Source of the DNA: Chloroflexota bacterium
GTDB lineage: Bacteria > Chloroflexota > Dehalococcoidia > Lucifugimonadales > UBA2962
Direction: 5' to 3'
Assembly: GCA_002699485.1 (NCBI GenBank)
Contig: PAAV01000049.1
Coordinates: forward strand, 125,981 to 171,871
DNA: 45,891 nucleotides
The notes under the pieces were generated by a model. The model saw only the letters and a list, made by a program, of their open reading frames with translations, was not told the DNA's origin and ran no database searches. This document shows positions 7,773 through 16,912 of this stretch, in pieces (positions within the stretch are counted from its first letter, which is position 1; the number at the start of each line of letters is the position of its first letter). The position numbers and the translations under genes are program-made.

Positions 7773-8972
7773 CTATTTATTCGGCTCTAATGTTACAACA
7801 CACTCTATATGATGAGTCTGCGGAAACATGTCAATTGGTTGGACGTCGATAATTGCATATCCTCCCTTAACCAGGAATGACAAATCACGGGCTAGAGTAT
7901 TAGGATCACAGGACACATAAACTACACGTTTTGGTAGTTTAATTAAAATAGATTTCAAAACTTCTATATGACACCCATATCTAGGTGGATCTAAAATCAC
8001 AGCATCTGGATTAAAAGAGAGGTTTAATATGCCCTGTTCTGTTTTTGATTCAATGAATTCTACGTTATTTAGCCCTGTTAAATTAATCTTTGCATCTTTA
8101 ATTGCTGCTCCAGATTCTTCGATGGCAATTACCTGTAATGCTTCCTCTGACACGATGGCCGTGAAGGTGCCAACTCCTGCATAAGCATCCACTACTTTAC
8201 TTGAGCTGCTCAGATTACATTTTTCCTTCACAATCTTTCCTAGCTTTTCAGCCTGTAAAGTATTAACTTGGAAAAACGATGGTGAAGCTACTCTGAAAAG
8301 CCGATTATTCAACGATTCACGATAATGGGTCTGTCCTGTCATTATCTCTACCTGTGGATTTTTAATTATGGGCTGAATTAGCCATTCGTGTGTATTGATT
8401 CCATGTCTTACAGTTAATTGGCTTGTTTCTCCAACTTTACCTTGCAATAGGGCCAGAATTTTATTTATTCCCGCAGTCATTAATCTACAGTCATCTATAG
8501 CTACAAATCGACGTGTAATCCGATTAACAAATCCTAATTTGCCCTCTTTTCTAACAGTAAACCTTGCATGATTTCTATAGTTAAATGTGTCAGGGCTGGG
8601 CAAGGTTGGCTGGACATTTATCTCTGAAAGTTCAGCATATGCTCGGAATTGATTTGTTACCTCTTTGTTTTTAATAATCAATTGGTAGGAATAATCGATA
8701 TGCTGCCACTGACAACCGCTACATGGTCCAAAGTACGGGCAAGGGGGCTGGATTCTATGTTCTGAGCTTACTATTACATCTAAAACAACTCCAAATATGA
8801 TTTCCTTACGCCTTTTTGTATATCGATGTATTCCAACCAATACTTCCTCATTTGGTATTCCTCCGAAAACCTTTATTTCAACATCCTCATATAAAGCGCT
8901 TGTGTCTCCGAGTGAATCAAACTCGCCTAACTTTAGACGCACCGTTTCTATGTTTTCAAATGTATCAAGCAA
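7773..8972 (-). CDS. TRAM-domain 23S rRNA (uracil-5)-methyltransferase, RlmD/RumA type
   Basis: A 399-aa SAM-dependent RNA m5U methyltransferase. Residues 1-65 form an OB/TRAM-like domain. The iron-sulfur cysteines are Cys78, Cys84, Cys87 (CPYFGPCSGC) and Cys162 (DDCRLM). The SAM site VVDAYAGVGTFT is near 265, followed by ILDPPRYGC. The catalytic nucleophile is Cys355 in SCDPNTLARD, and the general base lies in HHIECV. The target is a uridine in 23S rRNA or tRNA; which position cannot be decided from sequence. The start is TTG at 8972, divergent from lipA across a 76-nt gap. Confidence 0.92.
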   Translation of the reverse strand: MLDTFENIETVRLKLGEFDSLGDTSALYEDVEIKVFGGIPNEEVLVGIHRYTKRRKEIIFGVVLDVIVSSEHRIQPPCPYFGPCSGCQWQHIDYSYQLIIKNKEVTNQFRAYAELSEINVQPTLPSPDTFNYRNHARFTVRKEGKLGFVNRITRRFVAIDDCRLMTAGINKILALLQGKVGETSQLTVRHGINTHEWLIQPIIKNPQVEIMTGQTHYRESLNNRLFRVASPSFFQVNTLQAEKLGKIVKEKCNLSSSSKVVDAYAGVGTFTAIVSEEALQVIAIEESGAAIKDAKINLTGLNNVEFIESKTEQGILNLSFNPDAVILDPPRYGCHIEVLKSILIKLPKRVVYVSCDPNTLARDLSFLVKGGYAIIDVQPIDMFPQTHHIECVVTLEPNK

Positions 8973-9048
8973 TATTTAGGTGGACCTTGTTCCAGTAAGT
9001 TAATTAACATTACTTTACATACAAATACAGCATCAGACTACAAAGATA

Positions 9049-9957
9049 GTGCAATGTTTTGATAATATGACTGATATGGTTGAATTAACGGAAAAGAGAA
9101 CTCCTAGACGCTTACCTTCTTGGCTGAAGGTTAAAGCTCCTGGTAGCGCCAAATATCTAGAGCTCAAACAGTTATTGAAAGAAGGGGCTCTTAATACAGT
9201 GTGCGAAGAGGCACATTGTCCAAACATTGGAGAGTGCTGGACCCTTGGAACAGCTACTTTTATGATATTAGGTGATACCTGTACACGGGCATGTTCTTAC
9301 TGTGCGGTCAATACCGGAAAGCCCAAAGAACCAGATCTGTTTGAACCTGGGCGCCTTGCTCAAACTGTCGAACGAATGAAATTAGAATATGCTGTTATAA
9401 CCTCTGTAGATCGAGACGATTTGAAAGATGGTGGAGCTTCTTTTTTCGCTTCGTGTATACGCCTTATAAATAAGCGCGTTCCTGATTGTAAAGTAGAAGT
9501 ATTGATTCCAGATTTCAATGGAGATCAAGATGCGTTAAAAACTGTTATGAACTCTAACCCTAGTACCTTGAACCACAACATAGAGACTGTTCGCAGGATT
9601 TTCCCTAAAGTAAGGCCAAAGGGTGATTATGATATGTCACTTAAGTTACTTAGAAATGCGAAAAATATTAAACCCGAAATCCCGACAAAATCTGGAATGA
9701 TGGTAGGCTTAGGTGAAACTTACAGCGAAATTACTCAAACAATGAATGATTTGAGGGATTCTGATTGTGATTTATTAACCGTTGGACAGTATTTAAGGCC
9801 ATCACAAAAGCATTGGCCGGTAGTCAAATGGTACACAAATAGCGATTTCCAGAAAATAAAAGAAGAAGGATTATCTCTCGGATTCAAACATGTTGCAGCT
9901 GGACCTTTAGTTCGTAGTTCTTATCATGCAAACGAACAACACGAGGCTGCAGTGTAG
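9049..9957 (+). CDS. lipA: Lipoyl synthase LipA (radical SAM)
   Basis: A 302-aa lipoyl synthase that inserts two sulfurs into protein-bound octanoate to make lipoate for 2-oxoacid dehydrogenases and glycine cleavage. The auxiliary cluster cysteines Cys52, Cys57 and Cys63 (CEEAHCPNIGEC) and the radical-SAM cysteines Cys78, Cys82 and Cys85 (CTRACSYC) are all present. The C-terminal RSSYH (289-293), which supplies the serine ligand of the auxiliary cluster, is intact. The reading frame starts at GTG 9049; in-frame ATGs at 9067 and 9076 are alternatives, and no strong ribosome-binding site decides. The gene converges on the membrane-protein gene with a 6-nt gap. Confidence 0.96.
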   Translation: MQCFDNMTDMVELTEKRTPRRLPSWLKVKAPGSAKYLELKQLLKEGALNTVCEEAHCPNIGECWTLGTATFMILGDTCTRACSYCAVNTGKPKEPDLFEPGRLAQTVERMKLEYAVITSVDRDDLKDGGASFFASCIRLINKRVPDCKVEVLIPDFNGDQDALKTVMNSNPSTLNHNIETVRRIFPKVRPKGDYDMSLKLLRNAKNIKPEIPTKSGMMVGLGETYSEITQTMNDLRDSDCDLLTVGQYLRPSQKHWPVVKWYTNSDFQKIKEEGLSLGFKHVAAGPLVRSSYHANEQHEAAV

Positions 9958-9963
9958 CTCATG

Positions 9964-10380
9964 CTAGTTCAGCGTGTATGGTAACATCCACCCAAAAATA
10001 CCTACAAAGATTAATATAATCGGCAATGTTTTCAACAGCGCGGGCTTTTTAGTGTAGGCAATGATTATTGTTGTAAAGGCAGGTATCGCCAGGGTTAACA
10101 AGGTAAAAAATAAGTTTGGACTGCCAAGCCCGTTCAGAGGGTTTAATTTTTCGATTAACACGAAAGCTGCACCGTGAATTATTCCTACTACAGACCATAA
10201 AATATAGATTAATACGATCATTGAAAGTACAAAAACTGTTGGTCGTCGTCGAGAATTAAGAAATTTTATTAGTGAGGATTCTGGTTTTATATATTGCGTA
10301 ACTATCAATGCACCCCCAGAAACAAACACGGAGGCCATTAATAGGCCTAAAAGTGCGCCAGAGATTATTGCTTCAACCAT
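9964..10380 (-). CDS. Small integral membrane protein, unknown function
   Basis: A 138-aa hydrophobic protein with four predicted membrane helices (about residues 5-28, 48-77, 88-108 and 115-135) joined by short basic loops (NSRRRPT, TKKPALL). I do not recognise the family. It lies 6 nt upstream of ispE on the same strand and may be cotranscribed with ispE's operon downstream of it. The clear ATG start and the conserved hydrophobic pattern make it a real gene rather than a shadow. No catalytic or binding motif is visible. Confidence 0.75.
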   Translation of the reverse strand: MVEAIISGALLGLLMASVFVSGGALIVTQYIKPESSLIKFLNSRRRPTVFVLSMIVLIYILWSVVGIIHGAAFVLIEKLNPLNGLGSPNLFFTLLTLAIPAFTTIIIAYTKKPALLKTLPIILIFVGIFGWMLPYTLN

Positions 10381-10386
10381 TGCTGT

Positions 10387-11256
10387 TTACTTCCATTCAA
10401 CTGGCTTAGTAGGCTCCACGACATAAGCCTTGAAGCCTGTTTTTCTATTCAACAACAATGAAAGAGCGGTAGCGTTTTCCCTAGATTCAACTAGGGTGAA
10501 TAATGATGGCCCGGCACCACACAGATGGACCTCTCCGCTCCAGACATCAGAGAACATCTGGCGTATCAAGTTTAATTCCGGAAATGCGCGGATTGAAATT
10601 TCATCAAAAACATTGAATAGTAATTCAGACGGAATATCGCCCTGACGTCGTATTCTAGCCTCAAGTTTTCGCGTTAATGCACCTTTAGTATAGTCCTGAG
10701 ATCTTACCGTGCTAAACATATGTGCAGTTTTATTTTTAATGGATATATCAGGTGACAAAATTACAGCATGTTTTATATTTGCGAGTGGCAGTGCTCGTAT
10801 AAGTTCTCCTTTTCCCTGAACCATTGCAGTGCCGTTATACAGGAAAAATGGTATATCTGAGCCCAAGGCGGATGCTATAGGGAATAACTGATTAAGGTTT
10901 AAATCTAGTCCCCAGAATTTATTTAAGCCAATCAAAGTCATCGCTGCGTCACTACTTCCACCTCCTAGGCCAGCAGCAATAGGTATATTTTTGGATATAG
11001 TAATTTTTGCTCCTTTTGATATTTTGAATTGGTCCTTTAGTTTTTTAGCTGCCATGTATGCCAAATTGAAATCCTTTGCTATCAGCCTATTAGTACAAAA
11101 AACTTCTAGTGTGGATGATTTCTCTATTTTAATTTCATCATTTAGATCTACCGACATCATAATTGATGTTAAGTCATGAAAGTTATCAGGTCTTTTCCCT
11201 AAAATCTCTAATGTCAAATTTATTTTTGCCGGGGCAAGAAGGTTTAATTCACTCAA
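10387..11256 (-). CDS. ispE: 4-diphosphocytidyl-2-C-methyl-D-erythritol kinase IspE
   Basis: A 289-aa GHMP kinase of the MEP isoprenoid pathway that phosphorylates the 2-hydroxyl of CDP-methylerythritol. The N-terminal PAKINLTLEI contains the catalytic-site Lys11, and the glycine-rich ATP loop PIAAGLGGGSSDAA spans residues 92-105. The C-terminal GEVHLCGAGPSLFTLV matches the third GHMP motif. The start is TTG, overlapping the rsmA stop by 4 nt (TTGA), so translation is coupled to rsmA. The rsmA-ispE pairing is common in bacteria. Confidence 0.95.
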   Translation of the reverse strand: MSELNLLAPAKINLTLEILGKRPDNFHDLTSIMMSVDLNDEIKIEKSSTLEVFCTNRLIAKDFNLAYMAAKKLKDQFKISKGAKITISKNIPIAAGLGGGSSDAAMTLIGLNKFWGLDLNLNQLFPIASALGSDIPFFLYNGTAMVQGKGELIRALPLANIKHAVILSPDISIKNKTAHMFSTVRSQDYTKGALTRKLEARIRRQGDIPSELLFNVFDEISIRAFPELNLIRQMFSDVWSGEVHLCGAGPSLFTLVESRENATALSLLLNRKTGFKAYVVEPTKPVEWK

Positions 11257-12053
11257 AACTTAACTTCCATCTCATAAAAAATTGTATAGAGCCTTTCCCA
11301 ATCAGATAAAGATAAAGCCTGAGGTCTTAATTTAGAATCGATTCCTGCTGTTTTCAAAGCGAGTCCAATCTCACTTTTAGGTATATCCATCGCGCTTTCC
11401 AAGCAATTATGTATTTGTTTTCTACGGGCTGAAAATCCAGCCCTTACCATATCCAAGAAACTTGAATCAGGATATTGATTAATTGAAACCCGATCATCTG
11501 GTTCCAATGAGATGACCGTTGATCTTACTTTCGGTTTCGGCTTAAAAACCGATGGTCCGACAGTGAAATGTTTGTGGACTAAACACTGAGATTGAAATTC
11601 AACTGAAAGATATCCCATTTTGCCTGGTTGAGCAGTAATAACGTCAGCAACCTCTTTTTGTAACATCGCGGCAATCAAGATCGGCTTGTGAGTAAATGTT
11701 AGGTAACGGCGGATAATGGGCGAGGCTACGTTATAAGGTAAATTTCCAATCATTTTATATTCAGTATTTGCAGGAATTAATTGATTGATATCGACGCTTA
11801 AAGCATTATCGTTTATCACTGTTAAATTAGGATAGGAATCAAATTTTGATCGTAACTTGTCCGACAGTAAATCATCCATTTCTATACAAATAAGATTTTT
11901 AACTTTGTTGAGTAGAATCTTCGTTAGAATGCCTTTTCCTGGACCTATTTCTATTACTGTGTCATTCAATGAAGGTGAAATAGCATCAACAATGCGGTGA
12001 GCCACATTTATATCTACTAAAAAATTCTGACCGAGGGATTTCTTCGCTTTCAT
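11253..12053 (-). CDS. rsmA: 16S rRNA (adenine1518/1519-N6)-dimethyltransferase RsmA/KsgA
   Basis: A 266-aa Rossmann-fold methyltransferase that dimethylates two adjacent adenines in the 3' helix of 16S rRNA. The N-terminal KKSLGQNFL and the SAM motif EIGPGKGILT (residues 35-44) are typical. The catalytic motif NLPYNVASPIIRR (near 103-115) is complete, and GFSARRKQI in the C-terminal domain also matches. ATG at 12053 begins MKAKKSLGQNF, the usual start. It is followed by ispE with a 4-nt overlap and preceded by the SRP RNA gene on the same strand. Confidence 0.96.
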   Translation of the reverse strand: MKAKKSLGQNFLVDINVAHRIVDAISPSLNDTVIEIGPGKGILTKILLNKVKNLICIEMDDLLSDKLRSKFDSYPNLTVINDNALSVDINQLIPANTEYKMIGNLPYNVASPIIRRYLTFTHKPILIAAMLQKEVADVITAQPGKMGYLSVEFQSQCLVHKHFTVGPSVFKPKPKVRSTVISLEPDDRVSINQYPDSSFLDMVRAGFSARRKQIHNCLESAMDIPKSEIGLALKTAGIDSKLRPQALSLSDWERLYTIFYEMEVKF

Positions 12054-12115
12054 TATTCACTTTTTTGTTTTTTTGAAGCTAAAAACCTTTTTGGAAGTAT
12101 TTACGAAACTTTGGT

Positions 12116-12384
12116 GGCTGTGCACCCTTTGTCGATCTTTCAGATTGCACTTGAGTTAAAGTATCGACTCAAGTCAGGTGATCCCACGGCACCCGAAATA
12201 ACTTACTTACCGCTGCTTCCTTCCGGACCTGACGGGGTTTGGCAAGCTTTCGTCGCGTAGGACCCAACTCTCAACATCGAATCAAAAACACATTGGTGAA
12301 TCAAATTGACCTTGATAGGGAATTCAGTCTCGCTTTAGCGGATTGCGAGTACAGGGCACCGCTAGCTCCCCACCTAGCACAGCC
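12116..12384 (-). ncRNA. ffs: Signal recognition particle RNA, large bacterial (Alu-bearing) type
   Basis: On the minus strand the classic domain IV loop GTCCGGAAGGAAGCAGC is read from about 12228 to 12212. Upstream, near 12381-12350, is the Alu-domain signature GTGCTAGGTGGGGAGCTAG and then CGGTGCCCTG, as in Bacillus-type scRNA. The ends were set by the closing helix: GGCTGTGC (12384-12377) pairs perfectly with GCACAGCC (12123-12116), giving 269 nt, the usual length of the large form. This RNA is the scaffold for Ffh, which targets nascent membrane proteins. A CTTGAGT-N10-ACTCAAG stem at 12150-12173 lies inside the RNA. No clear U-tract terminator follows. Confidence 0.92.
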
Positions 12385-12490
12385 AATTTAATCTTAGATA
12401 CAGTTATCTGTTTATGCAACCTTTTTCATAAATCAATTTATCTAATCATTGCTATTCAAAATGGAGGATTTGTAGTTAGGCTGATATGTT

Positions 12491-14335
12491 TTATCTCTCA
12501 ATTTTTAATATTGAAAGAAAAGCCTCTTGGGGTATTTCTACTCTACCAATTTTTTTCATCCGCTTCTTGCCCTCAGCTTGTTTTTCCAGCAATTTTCTTT
12601 TCCTAGTCACATCCCCTCCATAACACTTTGCCAAAACATTTTTACGTAAGGCTCTGACAGTTTCTCTTGCAAGAATCTTGTTTCCTATAGCTGCTTGAAT
12701 TGGCACCTCAAATAGTTGCCTCGGTATCAGGTCCTTTAATTTTGCTGTTAAATCACGCCCGTGCTGGTATGCATTTGTTTTATGAGAAACAAATGACAGG
12801 GCATCTACTGACTCTCCGTTGACGAGGATTTCTAATTTTACTAACTTTCCAACTTTATAACCTGACATGGAATAATCCATTGAAGCATATCCCTGTGTCC
12901 GAGATTTTAGCTGGTCTGCAAAGTCGATCAAAACTTCCGATAGAGGTACCTTGTATTCGAACATTACTCTATGTCCTTGGGCCACTCCAGGATCGAAGTC
13001 ATCTCCAGAAGATTGAATGTATTCCATGCGTTCGAGTTCGCCTCTACGCCCGTTTACCAATTCCATAATGGTACCTATATAGCCGTCTGGCGCCAATATA
13101 TTCAAATTTAACCAGGGTTCTTTTATCTCAGCTATTGTTTGTGGGGGAGGCATATCAGCTGGGTTATCAATTGCTAAAGACGTGCCGTCGGTCAACAAGA
13201 TCTCATATGCTACACCGGGTGCAGTGGCGAGTAGAGTTAAATCATATTCTCTCTCTAGCCTCTCTTGGATTATTTCCATATGAAGTAGCCCTAAAAATCC
13301 ACATCGAAACCCTGGTCCTAATGCTGTAGACTGCTCCGGCTGATAAGTTAAGGCAGCGTCGTTTATAGCCAGTTTTTCTAATGCATCTCTTAGGTCTGAA
13401 TAACTTTCTCCGTCGGCTGGGTATAAACCTGCGAAAACCATCGGTTTTGTTGGACGGTAAGTTTCCCAAGGGTGTATGGATCCATTATTAACTGTTGTAA
13501 TAGTGTCACCAACTGGTGCATCCCCTACTTGCTTGAACCCAGTCGCAATATAACCCACCTCTCCGGTATACAAATACTTTGTGGGAGATTCTTTAGGGCT
13601 AAAAGCCCCAACTTCTAAAGATTCTCCGGTAGTTCCTTTTGCCATTAATTTTAGGTTAGATCTTGAAGGTAAAGATCCATCGAATACACGGACGTAAGCA
13701 ATCACACCTTTGTATGGATCATACTTGGAATCAAAAATAAGCGCCCGTAGCGGTCCGTTAGAATCTCCTTTGGGAGGAGGTATTCTTTCCACTATCGCAT
13801 CCAATAAACTAGTAACTCCATCTCCAGTTTTACCCGACACATAAAGCACTTCTGATTCATTGAACCCAAAGCTTTGGCACACTTCGGATGCAACTCTTTC
13901 TGGTTCAGCTGCATCAAGATCAATTTTATTTATCACAGGTATTATTTTTAAATTGCGCTCTATTGCCAAATATACATTTGCTAATGTTTGCGCTTGAATG
14001 CCTTGTGTGGCGTCAATAACTAAGAGAGCTCCTTCGCATGCAGCCAAGGATCTAGAAACTTCATATGTAAAATCCACGTGGCCAGGAGTGTCTATCAGAT
14101 TTAGCTGGAATTTTGACTTATCAGTAGATTGGTGTGATAGACGTACCGCCTGTGCCTTTATTGTAATACCTCTTTCTCTTTCTAAATCCATAGTATCTAG
14201 ATGTTGTTCCAAGAGATCACGTGAACTGATGGCACCGGTTTCAGCAATTAATCTGTCAGCAAGAGTAGACTTACCGTGATCAATATGAGCGATGATACAG
14301 AAATTACGAATATTGGCGATGTGTGTTGATGTCAT
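12491..14335 (-). CDS. lepA: Elongation factor 4 (LepA), ribosome back-translocation GTPase
   Basis: A 614-aa translational GTPase, slightly longer than the usual 600. The P-loop AHIDHGKST (residues 16-24), [11 protein letters not shown] and NKIDL form the G domain. The LepA-specific C-terminal domain is present ([18 protein letters not shown], then [23 protein letters not shown]). EF4 acts on stalled or mistranslocated ribosomes. The start [17 protein letters not shown] is standard. The gene ends 106 nt before the SRP RNA gene, on the same strand, and is preceded by a tRNA-Leu. Confidence 0.97.
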   Translation of the reverse strand: MTSTHIANIRNFCIIAHIDHGKSTLADRLIAETGAISSRDLLEQHLDTMDLERERGITIKAQAVRLSHQSTDKSKFQLNLIDTPGHVDFTYEVSRSLAACEGALLVIDATQGIQAQTLANVYLAIERNLKIIPVINKIDLDAAEPERVASEVCQSFGFNESEVLYVSGKTGDGVTSLLDAIVERIPPPKGDSNGPLRALIFDSKYDPYKGVIAYVRVFDGSLPSRSNLKLMAKGTTGESLEVGAFSPKESPTKYLYTGEVGYIATGFKQVGDAPVGDTITTVNNGSIHPWETYRPTKPMVFAGLYPADGESYSDLRDALEKLAINDAALTYQPEQSTALGPGFRCGFLGLLHMEIIQERLEREYDLTLLATAPGVAYEILLTDGTSLAIDNPADMPPPQTIAEIKEPWLNLNILAPDGYIGTIMELVNGRRGELERMEYIQSSGDDFDPGVAQGHRVMFEYKVPLSEVLIDFADQLKSRTQGYASMDYSMSGYKVGKLVKLEILVNGESVDALSFVSHKTNAYQHGRDLTAKLKDLIPRQLFEVPIQAAIGNKILARETVRALRKNVLAKCYGGDVTRKRKLLEKQAEGKKRMKKIGRVEIPQEAFLSILKIER

Positions 14336-14422
14336 TATTCTAATAACTAAATTCTATTTTTTTGTTTAAGTTGTTGAACTGAAGTTAATAGAGAGCTTAT
14401 TATTGGTACAATTACTTTAAAC

Positions 14423-14504
14423 TGGGGAAGGAGGGACTCGAACCCACACGCCTTACGGCACATGATCCTAAATCATGCTCGTCTACCAATTCCGACACTT
14501 CCCC
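14423..14504 (-). tRNA. tRNA-Leu, anticodon UAG
   Basis: On the minus strand an 82-nt tRNA folds with acceptor stem GGGGAAG paired to CTTCCCC plus discriminator A. The anticodon loop TTTAGGA has anticodon TAG (14470-14468) within a CATGA/TCATG stem. A variable arm (GTGCCGTAAGGCGT) is long, as expected of tRNA-Leu, and the T loop GGTTCGAGTCC is standard. CCA is not encoded. It lies about 88 nt upstream of lepA on the same strand. Confidence 0.95.
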
Positions 14505-14607
14505 GAATTAATACTAATGTGATTATATCTTTGAGAGTGGAGCTAAGCATAATAAAAATAGGTTGTTTTAAAATATCTAAATCAATTTTTCAGGAAAATA
14601 TTGTTAA

Positions 14608-15390
14608 ATGATTCCTATGCTACTCATGGGTGTATGCCAAGGTTTATTTGAATGGTTACCCGTTTCTTCGGAAGGTATGATAGCGACTATCTATTCTTTT
14701 GTTTTTGAAAAAAGTTATCAAGAATCAATACAGTTTGCATTATGGCTACATTTAGGAACAGTACCGTCTGCTGCAATCGTTTTCAGGAAATCCTTGTGGA
14801 ATCTAACATTAGAATTGACCAATTCCAAAGGTCAATATTCGTCTAAGTTAAAATTTCTGCTTACTTCCACTGTAATTAGTGCCCCTATTGGGTTTGGTAT
14901 ATATATCGGAGTGGATGAGCTGACACAAGTTGCAGGAAGTCTATTTATGATTTTTGTTGGGGTAGCCATGCTTGTAACAGGCTTAGTGCAACTGAGGTAC
15001 AGGGTGTTTAATGATCGCCCTGCATCTGAATTAAATTTTGTTGACGGTATTGTTGCTGGCATAGCCCAAGGAGTTTCAGTGATTCCAGGATTTAGTCGAT
15101 CCGGCATGACTATCTCCGCATTGACTCTTCGAGGAATAGACCGTAGAGAAATTTTGGCTCTGAGCTACATCATGAGTATGCCTGTAAGTTTGGGCGCTGC
15201 TTTATGGATAGGTATTACTCAAGGATTTGCTTGGTCTGTTGAGGCACTATTATCTGCAGTAATCGCATTTGTGGTTGGTTTGTTTACTATTAAGTTATTA
15301 ATATCAGTATCTAGCAAAGTGAATTTAGGATTATTCATAATTGTTATGGGATTATTCATAATTGTAGGAGGCATTGTTACCAATGTTTAG
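14608..15390 (+). CDS. uppP: Undecaprenyl-diphosphatase UppP/BacA family, archaeal-like variant
   Basis: A 260-aa polytopic membrane protein of the BacA/UppP family, which recycles C55-PP (or other polyprenyl diphosphates) to the monophosphate lipid carrier. Both inverted repeat motifs are present: QGLFEWLPVSSEG (residues 11-23) and IPGFSRSGMTIS (159-170, with Arg164). Compared with E. coli BacA, Glu17 is replaced by Gln11 and His30 by Met24, while Glu21 (Glu15 here) is kept. The EWLPVSSEG form, as I recall, is typical of archaeal homologues. Activity is therefore likely but the catalytic set differs. It begins MIPMLLMGVCQG and lies downstream of the tRNA on the opposite strand. Confidence 0.88.
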   Translation: MIPMLLMGVCQGLFEWLPVSSEGMIATIYSFVFEKSYQESIQFALWLHLGTVPSAAIVFRKSLWNLTLELTNSKGQYSSKLKFLLTSTVISAPIGFGIYIGVDELTQVAGSLFMIFVGVAMLVTGLVQLRYRVFNDRPASELNFVDGIVAGIAQGVSVIPGFSRSGMTISALTLRGIDRREILALSYIMSMPVSLGAALWIGITQGFAWSVEALLSAVIAFVVGLFTIKLLISVSSKVNLGLFIIVMGLFIIVGGIVTNV

Positions 15391-15436
15391 TTGGAAACAT
15401 GACAAAATTTATGGCATTATGGAATAGTTAATTAAT

Positions 15437-15568
15437 ATGAGCGAAACAATAAACGAAACAGGTACTAGATTAATATGCTTGTCATGCGAAGCAGAGTTCG
15501 TTGTTACAAGGCCAGGTAACGGTGAATTGACTTGTTGTGATACACCATTAGATATAAAGGGTAAATAA
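15437..15568 (+). CDS. Desulforedoxin-like mini-protein (43 aa) with intact Cys4 site
   Basis: A 43-aa ORF that resembles the free-standing desulforedoxin domain and the N-terminus of desulfoferrodoxin: LICLSCEAEFVV (Cys14, Cys17), then GNGELTCC (Cys33, Cys34), matching the CxxC...CC pattern that binds one iron. The spacing of the two cysteine pairs, the Gly-x-Gly-x-Leu and the following DTPL fit the family. Its stop TAA shares one base with the ATG of the next ORF (TAATG), so the two are probably translated together. Function is likely electron transfer or metal binding, but this is inferred. No strong ribosome-binding site precedes the ATG. Confidence 0.7.
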   Translation: MSETINETGTRLICLSCEAEFVVTRPGNGELTCCDTPLDIKGK

Positions 15569-15711
15569 TGTCAACGCAACTTGGAAAACGTTACAGGTCA
15601 ATTGAAACAGGGGTTACATTATTGTGTGTAAAGCCGGGAAAAGGTGATCTAAAATGCAACGGCCAACAGATGGTCGTGCAGGAACCTAAGCGGTTACCAT
15701 CATCTGATTAA
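15568..15711 (+). CDS. Degenerate desulforedoxin-like mini-protein (47 aa)
   Basis: A 47-aa ORF that starts on the last base of the preceding stop codon. It aligns with its neighbour: KPGKGDLKCNGQQM matches RPGNGELTCCDTPL, but only one of the four metal-binding cysteines (Cys30) is kept at an equivalent position; Cys20 is out of register. It cannot form a classical Fe(Cys)4 site by itself. It may be a partner subunit, a nucleic-acid or protein-binding relative, or a decaying duplicate. It overlaps the convergent M24 peptidase gene by 4 nt at its 3' end. Confidence 0.6.
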   Translation: MSTQLGKRYRSIETGVTLLCVKPGKGDLKCNGQQMVVQEPKRLPSSD

Positions 15712-16892
15712 TTTTCATCGATAAATACTGGCGAAGTTTGCATTTCAGTTGTTGGTATCGGGCCTTCCTTTGAAAGAAACACATCTATTTCAGATCTGAC
15801 TCCAAATTCAGGAAGATATATCCCTGGTTCTATAGAGAAACAAATGCCAGGTATGATATTTCTCGTATCATATGTTTCGTACGAATCAAGGTTAACTGCG
15901 TTGGAATGAATTTCTTTTCCAATGCTGTGTCCAAGTCGATGTTTGAAATAGTCGCCGTAACCTGCTTTGGATATATATTCTCTTGCAATCTTATCTATTT
16001 CATAACCCTTAACAAGCTTTCCTTTTTGGTGAGCATTTACAAGGTAATCTAACGCACAGTCTCGAGCCCCAATGACAATGTCAAATACAGCCTGATTCTC
16101 TGGTGGAATGCTATCTCCTACATATCCTGTCCAAGTGATATCAGCTGCCATGTTTCCTTCTCCGGACAAACTGGACCATAAATCTATTAATACCCAATCA
16201 TTCTTTTGTATAACAGAACAGTTTTCTCTGTCAGGCTCATAATGAGGATCAGATGAATGTGCATTAGTTGCTACCACAGGCCCGTCTGTAATGACCATAT
16301 TTTCTTCGATGAATCTGGATCTGATGAATTCTGCCACTTCGAACTCAGTGATATCCTCAGTAATATTTTTTCCAATAAAACTGAACGCTTCATGAACAAT
16401 TTTTGTAAGTAATTTAGACGCTTTCTGATGAGACTTTAAATCATTTTGGGACCAAACTTGAGTTGAATATTGAAATAAATCTGCTGATGAGACAACATTA
16501 ACACCCGCTTGCTTAACCAATTCTATTGTGCCGGCATCAACTCTTGAGACTCTTGGCAGTTCGCAGTTTGGTGAATATTCCATTGCTACAGTTTTCGATT
16601 TTCCTAATGTCTTATTCAAAACATTTATCATTTCGATACGACTTGACCACGATAATTTGTGTATATTGCTTTGTGGAAACCTTTCAATATCAACAGTGCT
16701 CGAAAGTATTAAGGGATCACTATCAACAGGTATCCAAAACCAATATGGACGTGTCATATTAGGAATATGGCCGATTGTGTCTTCCATTACAGGGTTAGAA
16801 TAACGGTAGTCGTATATTAACCATCCATCTATTGAATTGGATGACATAAATTCTTGCGATTTTAAAACTGTGTGACCTATAGATTGATTCAA
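15708..16892 (-). CDS. M24-family Xaa-Pro aminopeptidase-like protein
   Basis: A 394-aa protein with an N-terminal creatinase-like domain (1-150) and a C-terminal pita-bread metallopeptidase domain. The five metal ligands are Asp237, Asp251, His322, Glu355 and Glu368, seen in DLWSS, DITW, RLGHSIG, SIEPGIY and RSEID. Family members cleave Xaa-Pro dipeptides or act as creatinase/DMSP-lyase-like hydrolases. The N-terminal domain is not typical of PepQ, so its substrate is open. It is last in a minus-strand run after xdhC and the mocA-like gene (20-nt gap). Confidence 0.9.
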   Translation of the reverse strand: MNQSIGHTVLKSQEFMSSNSIDGWLIYDYRYSNPVMEDTIGHIPNMTRPYWFWIPVDSDPLILSSTVDIERFPQSNIHKLSWSSRIEMINVLNKTLGKSKTVAMEYSPNCELPRVSRVDAGTIELVKQAGVNVVSSADLFQYSTQVWSQNDLKSHQKASKLLTKIVHEAFSFIGKNITEDITEFEVAEFIRSRFIEENMVITDGPVVATNAHSSDPHYEPDRENCSVIQKNDWVLIDLWSSLSGEGNMAADITWTGYVGDSIPPENQAVFDIVIGARDCALDYLVNAHQKGKLVKGYEIDKIAREYISKAGYGDYFKHRLGHSIGKEIHSNAVNLDSYETYDTRNIIPGICFSIEPGIYLPEFGVRSEIDVFLSKEGPIPTTEMQTSPVFIDEN

Positions 16893-16912
16893 TGGATGAT
16901 TATGCCTCTAAT

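Noticed and set aside
12150-12173. CTTGAGT-N10-ACTCAAG, resembling the HspR HAIR operator
   Set aside because: The spacer is 10 nt rather than 7, and the site lies inside the SRP RNA, where the pairing is explained by RNA structure.
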